DNA of 23,343 nt from CAZAXU01 sp964489245 (GCA_964489245.1 CAZAXU010000033.1:1-23343), one strand, 5' to 3'; shown: positions 5,783 to 14,595, counted from the first letter of the stretch. Numbers and translations are program-made. Notes: a model not told the origin generated them from the sequence alone.

Positions 5783-7486
5783 ATGAACTATATTGTTTCA
5801 GCCTTAAAATACAGACCGAAAATATTTGAAGAAGTTGTTGGACAGCAAGCGGTTACCAATACGCTCAAGAATGCCATTGCCAAAGATCATTTGGCACAAG
5901 CTTTGTTGTTCACCGGTCCGCGTGGGGTTGGAAAAACCACTTGCGCCCGAATTTTGGCACGAGAAATCAATAAATTCGAGGGATTGTCAGAAGAAGAAGA
6001 TTTTGCTTTTAATATTTTCGAATTAGATGCAGCTTCAAATAATTCTGTTGATGATATCAGAACGCTGATTGAACAAGTCAGAATTCCACCTCAGACCGGA
6101 AAATATAAAGTCTATATCATTGACGAGGTGCATATGCTTTCAACACAAGCTTTTAATGCTTTTTTGAAAACTTTGGAAGAGCCACCTGCGCACGCCATTT
6201 TCATTTTGGCAACCACAGAAAAGCACAAAATCATACCAACCATTCTCTCTCGTTGTCAAATCTATGATTTCAAGAGAATCAGCGCATTTGATATCAAAGA
6301 ACATTTGAAAAATATCGCCGAAAAAGAAAACTTGGAAGCAGAAGAAGAAGCACTCTATCTCATTGCACAAAAAGCAGATGGTGCGTTGCGCGATGCGCTC
6401 TCTCTGTTTGACAAAATCGCCAGCTATTCCGATGGAAAAATCACAAGAAAAATGGTTTCGGAAAGCATGAATATTCTTGATTACGACTCTTATTTTGAAA
6501 TGGTTGACCTGATGCTTCAAAACGATATCCCTACTATTTTGAACTATTTCAATTCCTTGCTTCAACAAGGTTTTGATGCGCATCAACTCATATCCGGTCT
6601 CGGAAGCCACTTTAGAGATTTGTTGGTGGCAAAAGATTCCAAAACACTGGATCTGTTAGAAGTGAGCACAAGCATAAGAGAAAAATATGCTGTTCAGTCT
6701 AAAAAAATGGACTTACGACTTTTGATCAGAGCAATGGAACTCGCCACAGAAACTGATATCAACTATAAGATGAGTAAGAATCCGCAGTTGCTGGTTGAAC
6801 TCACACTGATGAAACTCGCTTCTCTGCATACAGACGAAGCTAAAAAAAAAATAGCTGATATTCTTCCGGCATCGCTTTTCAGGCATACGACTCAAATCGT
6901 TGAAGAAATCAAAGAAACAAAAGACAAAAAACTTGAAGAAGTTCCTGCGACAAAACATGAAGCAAAACCTTCTGCACCCAAAACACCACCAAGACCCGCA
7001 ACAACAATTCCCAAAATGACATCCTCTCAAAAAACATCGGGTTTATCTCTTGCAGGTTTAAGAAAAAAGAAAGCCGAAATTTTTGAACAAAACAAGCAAA
7101 GGCAAGGCATGGAACTCCCTACGGACGAATTTGATTTTGAGACCTTTGAAAAACTTTGGAAACAGTATATCGAAAAGCTGAGAAAAAACAAAGAAAAAAA
7201 TTTACTTTCCATTCTCACCATAGACCGCAACCCAAAACTTGAAGGCTCAAAAATAAAATTGGTATTGACCAGTGAACCTCTTAAGAGAGAACTGGAAAGA
7301 AATAAAGAAAAAATTCTCAAGTTTTTGCGTAGAAATTTGAACAATTATGATATAGATTTCATCATTGAAATCAATGCGGAAAAAGAAAAAGATTTTGTTT
7401 ATTCAAAAGCTGATAAATTCAAAAAATTAGTCGAGAAAAATCCCGATTTGGAATATTTAAAAGACAGATTCGGATTGGATATTTAG
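5783..7486 (+). CDS. dnaX: DNA polymerase III subunit gamma/tau
   Basis: DnaX is the clamp-loader ATPase that joins the polymerase, the loader and, through its tau tail, the helicase. The 567-residue protein shows Walker A GPRGVGKTT at 45-53, Walker B IIDEVHML at 112-119 and the sensor/arginine-finger region ILSRCQI at 154-160. The four-cysteine zinc module found in E. coli between Walker A and Walker B is absent: EINKFEGLSEEEDFAFNIFELDAASNN runs straight through, as I recall for other flavobacterial DnaX proteins. Domain III ends near residue 350. A variable Lys/Pro/Thr-rich linker (about 360-425) leads to a tau-type C-terminal domain. Codons 354-356 plus the next base form an uninterrupted A10 run that may yield a gamma-like short form. 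It is followed after 13 bp by the antiporter gene. Confidence 0.96.
   Translation: MNYIVSALKYRPKIFEEVVGQQAVTNTLKNAIAKDHLAQALLFTGPRGVGKTTCARILAREINKFEGLSEEEDFAFNIFELDAASNNSVDDIRTLIEQVRIPPQTGKYKVYIIDEVHMLSTQAFNAFLKTLEEPPAHAIFILATTEKHKIIPTILSRCQIYDFKRISAFDIKEHLKNIAEKENLEAEEEALYLIAQKADGALRDALSLFDKIASYSDGKITRKMVSESMNILDYDSYFEMVDLMLQNDIPTILNYFNSLLQQGFDAHQLISGLGSHFRDLLVAKDSKTLDLLEVSTSIREKYAVQSKKMDLRLLIRAMELATETDINYKMSKNPQLLVELTLMKLASLHTDEAKKKIADILPASLFRHTTQIVEEIKETKDKKLEEVPATKHEAKPSAPKTPPRPATTIPKMTSSQKTSGLSLAGLRKKKAEIFEQNKQRQGMELPTDEFDFETFEKLWKQYIEKLRKNKEKNLLSILTIDRNPKLEGSKIKLVLTSEPLKRELERNKEKILKFLRRNLNNYDIDFIIEINAEKEKDFVYSKADKFKKLVEKNPDLEYLKDRFGLDI
6842..6851 (+). promoter_or_regulatory. A10 run, candidate dnaX slippage site
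   Basis: Ten A residues encode Lys354-Lys356 and the first base of an Ile codon. Losing one A (or a +1 shift) reads TAG at 6852-6854, giving 356 residues. Gaining one A (or a -1 shift) adds Asn-Ser and then reads TGA at 6856-6858, giving 358 residues. Both short forms would end just after domain III, as gamma does. It is the longest A run inside any gene that I can see in this window. Confidence 0.5.
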
Positions 7487-7499
7487 GTCAAAGACAGTT

Positions 7500-9416
7500 A
7501 TGATAGAGCAAGAATTGATAACATATTTAGTCGGTTTTTTCATCGTGGCTATTGCCGCTTATGAAATAGCTGTTTTTCTGCAACAAAAAATACATTTCCC
7601 GCTAATCACCGGCATGATTCTGACCGGAATCGTTGCCGGATCATCTCTGTTGAGTTTTATTTCTGAAGAAGCCTTGCCAAAACTCAATTTTTTAAACGAG
7701 ATTTCTTTGGCAATCATTGCATTTTCGGCAGGAGCAGAATTGCATCTGGAAGATTTGCGCAGTCGTCTGAAAAGCATCAAATGGATGACCATTGCTCAAT
7801 TGCTTGTCACCTTTGTCTTGAGCAGTATTTTTATTTATTTCATTGCCTCATACATTCCTTTTATGACAGGAATGAACACCAATATCAAATGGGGAATATC
7901 ACTTCTGTTTGCCACAATTTTTGTGGCGCGTTCTCCATCATCTGCCATTGCCGTAATCAATGAAATGAGAGCACGAGGTCCTTTTGTGAAAACAGCAATG
8001 GGAGTGACTGTGGTCATCGATGTTTTAGTAATCATCTTGTTTGCAATTGTTTTTGCTTTGGTCAAAACAATCATCAACGGAGACGAAATAAACCTGATGT
8101 TTTTGTTTGTCTTGTTGCTGGAACTGGCAGCCTCATTTATCTTAGGCTATGTGTTTGGAAAATTTTTAGAACTTATTCTAAGAACCAATCTGTCATTCTA
8201 TATAAAAGGCGGACTTATTGTATTGTTAGGCTACGGAATTTACCTGCTGAATCACAGCGTAAAAGATTTTGCCCTGCAATATCATCTGCATTTTGAACTG
8301 GAACCACTGCTGATTGCCATCCTAGCTAGTTTTTATATCACAAACTATTCAAAATTTAATCATGAGTTCGAACAAATCGTAGAAAAAATAAGTCCTTACA
8401 TATACATCATTTTCTTTACGCTTACCGGTGCTTCACTTTCCTTGCAAACGCTTGTCAATGTGATTGAAATTGCTCTTATTTTGTTTATTCTCAGAATTAT
8501 CACACTGGTCATTGGCGGTTTTGTTGGAGTTTGGGGTGCTAAAGAACCTTCAAAATTCTATGTTATTTCTTGGATGCCCTATGTGACACAAGCCGGAGTT
8601 GCCATTGGTTTGACCACCCTGATTTCAAATGCATTTCCGGGGTGGGGACATGAATTTGAAACCATTATCATTGCCATCATTGTTATCAATCAAATCGTAG
8701 GACCACCATTGTTTAAATGGGCAATAAAATATATAGGTGAAGCACATCAAAAACAAGACTACAAAATCACAAGCACACAACATTATGCCGTAATTTTCAG
8801 CTTGGAAAGCACCTCATTGGCTTTAGCCCGACTATTGAAACAACAAGATTGGAAAGTGAAAATCATCACCACCCAAAGCAATTCAAGTATTGAAGATATT
8901 GAAATTTTACGCGTAACCGAATACAATAAAGACAATATTTCCAAATTGGATTTAGGAAACCCCGATAGTGTAATTCTGCTATATCCTGACGATGAACGCA
9001 ATTTTGAAATAGCAGAATGGATTTATGAAACCATAGGTTCTCCTAATATAATAGCAAGATTGGAAAGTGGTTCATTCGCTCAAAAATATAGAGAGATTGG
9101 CATAAAAGTTATCGAGCCTACTGCTGCCATGGTCAATTTGCTTGACCACTTGGTTCGTGCTCCGGAAGCCACCAATATCCTACTCGGATTTGATGAAAAT
9201 CAAGATACCATTGATGTTGAGGTTCGCAATTCAGATCTATTTGGTTTGCGTATTCGAGATTTGCATTTGCCTCAAGATGTGATTATCTTGTCTTTGAAAC
9301 GGAAAGGTAACACCGTAATCACCCACGGATATACGCAATTGAGAATCGGTGATATTCTGACCTTTGTAGGTTCAAAAGAAAGCTTGGAAAAAGTGCAGAT
9401 GCTTTTTGAATATTAG
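7500..9416 (+). CDS. CPA2-type cation/proton antiporter with RCK-like tail
   Basis: A 638-residue inner-membrane transporter predicted to exchange Na+ or K+ for H+. The first 400 or so residues hold about 12 membrane segments. Family landmarks are FPLITGMILTGIVAG at 33-47, ISLAIIAFSAGAELHLEDL at 68-86, ARSPSSAIAVINEMRARGP at 143-161, and the likely ion-binding Asp174 in TVVIDVLVI. From about residue 427 a cytosolic RCK/TrkA-N-like domain follows (YAVIFSLESTSLALARLLK), then a TrkA_C-like domain over the last 70 residues (LFGLRIRDLHLPQ, LRIGDILTFVGS). The first RCK strand lacks the GxGxxG nucleotide motif, so NAD(H) binding is doubtful. It starts 13 bp after dnaX and probably shares its transcript. 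The transported ion is not certain. Confidence 0.9.
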   Translation: MIEQELITYLVGFFIVAIAAYEIAVFLQQKIHFPLITGMILTGIVAGSSLLSFISEEALPKLNFLNEISLAIIAFSAGAELHLEDLRSRLKSIKWMTIAQLLVTFVLSSIFIYFIASYIPFMTGMNTNIKWGISLLFATIFVARSPSSAIAVINEMRARGPFVKTAMGVTVVIDVLVIILFAIVFALVKTIINGDEINLMFLFVLLLELAASFILGYVFGKFLELILRTNLSFYIKGGLIVLLGYGIYLLNHSVKDFALQYHLHFELEPLLIAILASFYITNYSKFNHEFEQIVEKISPYIYIIFFTLTGASLSLQTLVNVIEIALILFILRIITLVIGGFVGVWGAKEPSKFYVISWMPYVTQAGVAIGLTTLISNAFPGWGHEFETIIIAIIVINQIVGPPLFKWAIKYIGEAHQKQDYKITSTQHYAVIFSLESTSLALARLLKQQDWKVKIITTQSNSSIEDIEILRVTEYNKDNISKLDLGNPDSVILLYPDDERNFEIAEWIYETIGSPNIIARLESGSFAQKYREIGIKVIEPTAAMVNLLDHLVRAPEATNILLGFDENQDTIDVEVRNSDLFGLRIRDLHLPQDVIILSLKRKGNTVITHGYTQLRIGDILTFVGSKESLEKVQMLFEY

Positions 9417-9525
9417 AATCCTGATTGAGTAAAAACCACAAAATAATGCCTGTGCACAAAACAAATTGCAGAGAAAAAGCTTTGAAAACAGAAAAAAACC
9501 ATGATTAAAACCCTAAAATAAAAAT

Positions 9526-10323
9526 TTGAAAAAAATATTAAACATATCAATACTCGGCGCCGGCAATGTAGCCACTCATTTGGCAAGAGTTCTTTCAGCA
9601 CGTCCTGAAGTACATATACAACAAATGTATAATAGACACATCAAGGCTTTGTCAACCTTTGAAAATTCTATTGAAATCATAGATGATCTTTCAAAATTAA
9701 AATCCGTTGATATCATCATTATTTCCATTACGGACGATGCTATTTCAAATTTTTCGAAACAACTATCTCACTTATCTTCGCTGGTTGTTCATACCTCAGG
9801 TAGTGTATCGATAGATGCTTTGCAAGTCAAACGAAAAGGCGTTTTTTATCCATTTCAAACTTTTAGCAAAGCGAAAAAAAGAATGGATTTTAAAGAAATT
9901 CCCATACTGATTGAAGCCAACAATAAACAAGATTTGAATTTGTTGGAAAATTTAGGAAAACTCGTCTCTGACAAAGTTCTGCACCTTGACTCCAAACAGC
10001 GCAAAGCCTTGCATATAGCCGGTGTATTTGTGGCAAATTTTGTCAACCATCTATATGTTCAAGCAAATAAAATATTAAAAGACAATTCATTGTCATTCGA
10101 TTTATTAAAACCATTGATTCAAGAAGTAACTCAAAAAATAACAGTGCTGCCGCCTGAAAAAGCCCAAACCGGTCCTGCGGCAAGAGGAAATCAAAAAATT
10201 ATACAACAACATTTGGAATTTTTACAAGATAAAAATCAAAAAGAAATTTATAAATTGCTCAGCGAATCGATCTTAAGCTCGTATCATACAAATAAGAAAA
10301 TCATAGCGGATGAAAAAAAATAA
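9526..10323 (+). CDS. Rossmann-fold protein with DUF2520 domain
   Basis: A 265-residue protein with an N-terminal Rossmann domain (ISILGAGNVATHLARVL, with GAGNVA at residues 11-16) and a C-terminal helical DUF2520 domain marked by HIAGVFVANFVNHLY and QTGPAARGN. The layout resembles ProC-like and F420-dependent NADP oxidoreductases, so an NAD(P)-linked redox role is likely, but the substrate is unknown. The start must be TTG at 9526: there is no in-frame ATG between the upstream stop and the nucleotide-binding motif. The last 14 bp overlap the KdsC-like gene, and the same four-gene order with UbiA and Maf is common in Bacteroidota. The 109-bp gap before it holds no clear promoter box or gene, so it may be read through from the antiporter. 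Confidence 0.87.
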   Translation: MKKILNISILGAGNVATHLARVLSARPEVHIQQMYNRHIKALSTFENSIEIIDDLSKLKSVDIIIISITDDAISNFSKQLSHLSSLVVHTSGSVSIDALQVKRKGVFYPFQTFSKAKKRMDFKEIPILIEANNKQDLNLLENLGKLVSDKVLHLDSKQRKALHIAGVFVANFVNHLYVQANKILKDNSLSFDLLKPLIQEVTQKITVLPPEKAQTGPAARGNQKIIQQHLEFLQDKNQKEIYKLLSESILSSYHTNKKIIADEKK

Positions 10324-10861
10324 TCTGGAAAACTCCTACAAGAAAAAACTCAAACATATCAGCACTTTTATATTTGACATTGATGGTGTGCTGACAGATG
10401 GCAAGGTGCATATCAACTCTGAAGGTGATTTAATCAGAACCATGCTGACCAAAGACGGATTTGCCATAAAAACAGCCGTAAAAAAAGGATTTAGAGTGGC
10501 TATAATCTCCGGCGTAAAAGATGAAAACATAATCAAACGACTCAAATATTTAGACATTGCCGATATTTATCTCAAAACAGACAACAAGCTTCCTACATTT
10601 TTGAGGTTTATGAAAAAATATAATCTCAAAACGGAAGAAGTGCTCTATATGGGCGATGATATTCCGGATTTACCCATTTTGAAGAGGGTCGGGTTGTCTA
10701 CGGCACCAAAAGATGCCGTTCAAGAAGTAATCGATACAGTTGATTATATCTCACCGAAAAACGGTGGAGAAACCTGTGTCAGAGATGTAATTGAACAAGT
10801 GCTCAGAGTACAAAATAAATGGAATTTTGATGAAGAAAACAACCAAACAGCTGCCAATTGA
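10310..10861 (+). CDS. kdsC: KdsC-like HAD phosphatase
   Basis: A 183-residue HAD-superfamily phosphatase of the capless C0 type, matching 3-deoxy-D-manno-octulosonate 8-phosphate phosphatase (E. coli KdsC is 188 residues), which removes phosphate in Kdo synthesis for lipopolysaccharide. The nucleophile motif is FDIDGVLTDG, with Asp23 and Asp25; motif II is IISG with Ser67; Lys93 fits motif III; and motif IV is YMGDDIPDLP with Asp116, Asp117 and Asp120. After motif II the usual GR of KdsC is replaced (SGVKDE), so the exact sugar phosphate is less certain. The ATG at 10310 overlaps the DUF2520 gene by 14 bp, and the 3' end overlaps the UbiA gene by 32 bp. The acidic Asn-rich tail is not part of the catalytic fold. 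Confidence 0.85.
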   Translation: MKKNNLENSYKKKLKHISTFIFDIDGVLTDGKVHINSEGDLIRTMLTKDGFAIKTAVKKGFRVAIISGVKDENIIKRLKYLDIADIYLKTDNKLPTFLRFMKKYNLKTEEVLYMGDDIPDLPILKRVGLSTAPKDAVQEVIDTVDYISPKNGGETCVRDVIEQVLRVQNKWNFDEENNQTAAN

Positions 10862-11672
10862 TTTATTTCACTTGGTTCGTTATAAAAACATTCTTATTTT
10901 TCTTCTTCTACAGGTTTTATTGTGGATTAGATATTATTACCACTCAGAAGAAATATTAAACTACTTCCTGTTTAACCTTGTTTTTGCTTTTTTTGCAGCT
11001 GCCGGAAACCTGCAAAATAATATACTTGATTTTGAGCTCGACCGTCATAACAAGAAATCTAAATTACCCGACAGTAAACCCAAAAAATATGAATCTGTTG
11101 TTTATGTGTTATACGGTTTTGGACTCATACTGGGATATTATCTTTCTTTCAAAATGGGTATCAATTTCAGAGAATGGTTGGTGATTCCCGTATTGCTCAG
11201 TCTTTATAACTACTTCTTAAAAAAACTTCCGCTTATCGGAAATATTGTCGTCAGTTTTTTGATTGCCTACGTGATTGCACTACCCGCAGATTTTTTTATT
11301 ATTCATAAATATGCTTCACATATCGAGACCATCAATTTCTATGCTGTAATGGCGTTTTTTCTAAATTTGATTAGAGAAATTGTCAAAGATATCGAGGATG
11401 TGGACGGCGACAAGCTGTTCGGTTATCAAACCTTGCCTGTTCTCAGTACCAAGCATACTCATATTGCGCTGATAATCATTATATTGGCTTATCTGTCAAT
11501 ATTTTTCTATTACACCAAAGATTTGATTATCATCAGAATAATTTATCTCGTCCCCACAACAGTGATTCCCCTAGCTTATGTCTATCATTTGATCAACTCC
11601 AATAAAACCGCTAAAGCTTCAAAAATGATTAAATATATTATGCTTTTAGGAATTATAAGTATATTGTTATGA
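10830..11672 (+). CDS. UbiA-family prenyltransferase
   Basis: A 280-residue integral membrane protein that transfers a prenyl chain to an acceptor. The two Asp-rich Mg-diphosphate motifs are NNILDFELD (Asp67, Asp71) and KDIEDVDGD (Asp187, Asp190, Asp194). About eight to nine hydrophobic helices surround them. Bacteroidota proteins of this type are often labelled geranylgeranylglycerol-phosphate geranylgeranyltransferase, by likeness to archaeal lipid enzymes; that substrate is not shown by the sequence and I treat it as unproven. It is unlikely to be MenA, given this distinct neighbourhood. The frame reaches back to a TTG at 10791, but the ATG at 10830 starts just before the conserved region and overlaps the KdsC-like gene by 32 bp. 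Its stop overlaps the Maf start by 4 bp (ATGA). Confidence 0.87.
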   Translation: MKKTTKQLPIDLFHLVRYKNILIFLLLQVLLWIRYYYHSEEILNYFLFNLVFAFFAAAGNLQNNILDFELDRHNKKSKLPDSKPKKYESVVYVLYGFGLILGYYLSFKMGINFREWLVIPVLLSLYNYFLKKLPLIGNIVVSFLIAYVIALPADFFIIHKYASHIETINFYAVMAFFLNLIREIVKDIEDVDGDKLFGYQTLPVLSTKHTHIALIIIILAYLSIFFYYTKDLIIIRIIYLVPTTVIPLAYVYHLINSNKTAKASKMIKYIMLLGIISILL

Positions 11673-12241
11673 AAAACCTGAAATATAAAATCCTACTGGG
11701 AAGTCAATCCCCCAGAAGAAAAGAATTATTGGAGAAAATGGATATAAAATTCCGGATTGTCAAAATCAATTTCGAAGAAAAATATCCAAAAAATATTCCC
11801 ATTGCCGAAATTCCCGAATTTTTGGCGTTACAAAAATCAAAAGCCTATTCCAAGATTCAACCGGAAGAACTGCTTATCACCGCAGATACGCTTGTAATAC
11901 TGGAAAAAGAAATTCTTGAAAAACCAAGGAATAAAACGCAAGCCAGAAAAATGCTTCAAAAATTGTCAGGAAAAAAACATAAGGTTATCACAGGAGTATG
12001 TCTGAGAACCAAAAACAATTCTTGCAGTTTTTCAGATATATCCAAAGTATATTTCAAAAAATTAAGTCCGGAAGAAATAAACTATTATGTCGATACTTAT
12101 AAACCTATGGATAAAGCCGGAGCCTACGGTATTCAAGAATGGATTGGGCTGATTGGTATAAAAAAAATCAAAGGTTCTTATTTTAATATTATGGGCTTCC
12201 CTACTGAAAAATTTATGACTTATGTCAGGCAATGTAAATAA
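11669..12241 (+). CDS. maf: Maf family nucleotide pyrophosphatase
   Basis: Maf proteins hydrolyse dTTP, UTP or modified pyrimidine triphosphates to monophosphates, cleaning the nucleotide pool, and are linked to septum inhibition. The 190-residue protein carries all key motifs: GSQSPRRKELL at 11-21, ADTLV with Asp73 as the likely catalytic base, EKPRNKTQA at 84-92, and DKAGAYGIQ at 148-156, which contains a conserved Lys. The GIQ version of the last motif fits the YhdE-like dTTP/UTP pyrophosphatase group and not the YceF group. The start at 11669 uses the ATGA overlap with the UbiA gene, so translation is probably coupled. It is the last gene of the four-gene cluster. No terminator is visible after it. 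Confidence 0.94.
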   Translation: MKNLKYKILLGSQSPRRKELLEKMDIKFRIVKINFEEKYPKNIPIAEIPEFLALQKSKAYSKIQPEELLITADTLVILEKEILEKPRNKTQARKMLQKLSGKKHKVITGVCLRTKNNSCSFSDISKVYFKKLSPEEINYYVDTYKPMDKAGAYGIQEWIGLIGIKKIKGSYFNIMGFPTEKFMTYVRQCK

Positions 12242-12285
12242 ATCGTTAAATTATTAAACCATAGTGCTTAAGTAGTATTTTTTTT

Positions 12286-12293
12286 TAAATTTG
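12286..12293 (+). promoter_or_regulatory. Bacteroidota -7 box for the phosphate transporter
   Basis: TAAATTTG matches TAnnTTTG and ends 27 nt before the ATG at 12321. It covers the TTG at 12291 that would otherwise extend the open frame, so it supports the ATG. A T9 run (12278-12286) sits just upstream. No clear -33 element is seen. Confidence 0.5.
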
Positions 12294-12320
12294 ACTAGCA
12301 AAATATTTTTACTCAAAACT

Positions 12321-14576
12321 ATGGAAAACTTATTTTTAGTCTTAATTGTCATCCTTCTCATTCTTGCAGTGATTGACCTGATTGTCGGTGTCAGCAATGA
12401 TGCCATCAATTTTTTGAATTCCGCCTTGGGTTCAAAAGCCTTTAATTTCAAAACCATTATGATTGTTGCCAGCTTGGGAATATTTATAGGAGCCGTATTC
12501 TCCAGCGGCATGATGGAAGTGGCTCGAAAAGGAATTTTCAATCCCGGCATGTTCTCTTTCAACGACATTATGGTTGTGTTTTTAGCGGTAATGTTGGCAG
12601 ATATCCTTCTTTTGGATATTTTTAACAGTCTTGGCATGCCAACTTCCACTACTGTTTCTATCGTATTTGACCTTTTGGGAGCAGCTGTTGCCATAGGGCT
12701 CTGGAAAACCATTGGAAAAAGTGCCGATATCGGAGATGTTGCACTCTATATCAACTCTTCCAGTGCACTTAAAATTATCTCGGGTATCTTACTCTCGGTG
12801 GTCATCGCTTTTTCAGTAGGAGCAATTGTGCAATACCTGTCTCGTTTGGTCTTTTCTTTTCAATATGATGTGAAAAGACGCGCAATTTCCACCGCCATTT
12901 TCGGGGGGATTTCCATTGCTGCCATCACCTACTTCATCATCTTAAAAGGATTGAAGGGAACAGACTATTACGGACAAATCAAAGGTTTTTTACACGAGCA
13001 TACCCTAAACATCATATTGTCCAGTTTATTGCTTTGGACCGTGGTTTCTTATCTTCTTATAAAAGTATTTCATATCAATATATTAAAATTTATCATTCTC
13101 TTGGGAACCTTCTCTCTGGCTCTGGCATTTGCAGGAAACGACTTGGTGAACTTCATCGGTGTTCCGATTGCAGGATATAACTCGTATGAAGCTTGGGCAG
13201 CATCCGGACAACCTGCCACTGAATTTATGATGACCGTTCTAGGAAAAAAAGTGCCCACACCTATTATCTTTTTGATTGGAGCCGGATTAATTATGGTTAT
13301 CACATTATGGACATCAAGTAAAGCTAAAAAAGTTGCCAAAACAGCCATAGACCTTTCTGCTCAAGGAGATAAAGAAGAAAAATTTCAAGCCAATCCCGTA
13401 TCTCGTGCCGTTGTAAAAGCTGCTATGTGGACCAACAAAGGTTTTGATTTTTTCATTCCCAAACCTACACAAGAATGGATAAACTCTCGCTTTAGAACAC
13501 CTGCCATTGCAGTACAACCGACAGAAGATGTGCCTGAATTTGACCTGATTCGTGCATCGGTGAACCTGTTGGTTGCCGCCATTCTTATATCTATTGCAAC
13601 TTCCATGCATTTGCCCTTGTCAACCACCTACGTAACTTTCATGGTCGCCATGGGTGCTTCGTTGGCAGACAGAGCTTGGGGACGAGAAAGTGCCGTATAT
13701 CGTATAGCCGGTGTATTGAATGTAATTGCAGGATGGTTTATGACAGCCTTCTTTGCTTTTACAATCGCATTTATTTTGGCCAGCTTGATTTATAAATTCG
13801 GATTCTATCTCGCCATTGCAATGTTTGTTGCGGAACTATACATGCTGTATCGCACTCAAATGAAACATCGCGAAGAAGTCAATGCTGACAAAGAAGAAAT
13901 ATTCGAAGTGAACGGCGATAAAGAAAATGAAACCAAATCAACTGAAGTATTAATCACGGAAAGCTTGAAAAATATCAACAAAGTTATCGTGAATATCAAT
14001 GCCTTATATTCCAATACTATCGACGGACTGAAAGCTTATGACTTGGATTTGTTAAAAACCAATGACAAACACGTCAAAAAACTTTACAGACAAGGAAATA
14101 AGTTGCGAGACAAACTCTATTACGTAATCAAATCTTATGATAAACAAGATATTGTAATCAGTAAAAACTACATCAAGCTTTTGGATAAAATTCAAGACTT
14201 GATTCAGTCTATGCATTTCATTTCCAAAATCAGTAAAGAATATGTGGACAACACCCATAGTCCTTTGAGTAAAGGACAAATCAGTGACCTGGATATCTTG
14301 AAAAATGAAATGGTACTCTTATTAAATGAACTTCAAACCGCTTTGGAAAATAGAGATTTACACAAACTCAAAGTAATTTACAAATCAAGCAATTTAGACA
14401 AAGCTATTGAAGAAACAATTGACAAGCAAGTGATTCGTATTCAGAAAGATAAAAGTTCATCTAAAAATTCCAGACTCTATTTGAGTCTGCTCTTGGAAAC
14501 CAAAGATATCGAAGAATCTTTGGTGAAATTGCTAAGAATTATTTTCAATGCAACCAAAGATATATCTGAAGAATAG
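12321..14576 (+). CDS. PiT-family inorganic phosphate transporter with PhoU-like tail
   Basis: A 751-residue membrane transporter of the PiT/PHO4 family, which moves phosphate with protons or sodium. The first family signature is GVSNDAINFLNSALGS from residue 23, followed by GMPTSTTVSIVFDLLG. The second inverted copy is seen as FAGNDLVNFIGVPIAGY, with a partner HLPLSTTYVTFMVAMGASLADRAWG. About ten to twelve membrane helices are split by a hydrophilic loop near residues 340-410. The last 200 or so residues (from about 545) are charged and helical with the look of a PhoU-like four-helix domain, an arrangement usual for Bacteroidota PiT proteins and probably a regulator of uptake. No Pst or PhoBR genes are nearby. 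The ATG at 12321 is chosen over a TTG at 12291. Confidence 0.92.
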   Translation: MENLFLVLIVILLILAVIDLIVGVSNDAINFLNSALGSKAFNFKTIMIVASLGIFIGAVFSSGMMEVARKGIFNPGMFSFNDIMVVFLAVMLADILLLDIFNSLGMPTSTTVSIVFDLLGAAVAIGLWKTIGKSADIGDVALYINSSSALKIISGILLSVVIAFSVGAIVQYLSRLVFSFQYDVKRRAISTAIFGGISIAAITYFIILKGLKGTDYYGQIKGFLHEHTLNIILSSLLLWTVVSYLLIKVFHINILKFIILLGTFSLALAFAGNDLVNFIGVPIAGYNSYEAWAASGQPATEFMMTVLGKKVPTPIIFLIGAGLIMVITLWTSSKAKKVAKTAIDLSAQGDKEEKFQANPVSRAVVKAAMWTNKGFDFFIPKPTQEWINSRFRTPAIAVQPTEDVPEFDLIRASVNLLVAAILISIATSMHLPLSTTYVTFMVAMGASLADRAWGRESAVYRIAGVLNVIAGWFMTAFFAFTIAFILASLIYKFGFYLAIAMFVAELYMLYRTQMKHREEVNADKEEIFEVNGDKENETKSTEVLITESLKNINKVIVNINALYSNTIDGLKAYDLDLLKTNDKHVKKLYRQGNKLRDKLYYVIKSYDKQDIVISKNYIKLLDKIQDLIQSMHFISKISKEYVDNTHSPLSKGQISDLDILKNEMVLLLNELQTALENRDLHKLKVIYKSSNLDKAIEETIDKQVIRIQKDKSSSKNSRLYLSLLLETKDIEESLVKLLRIIFNATKDISEE

Positions 14577-14595
14577 TCATCAAATTTTAGTTAAA

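Noticed and set aside
5783..7486. Missing zinc-finger cysteines in DnaX taken as a damaging deletion
   Set aside because: The flanking Walker A and Walker B regions are intact, and flavobacterial DnaX proteins, as I recall them, also lack the insert.
12254..12712. Antisense open frame of 152 codons over the phosphate transporter N-terminus
   Set aside because: It covers the phosphate transporter promoter and signature motif and shows no likeness to any family.
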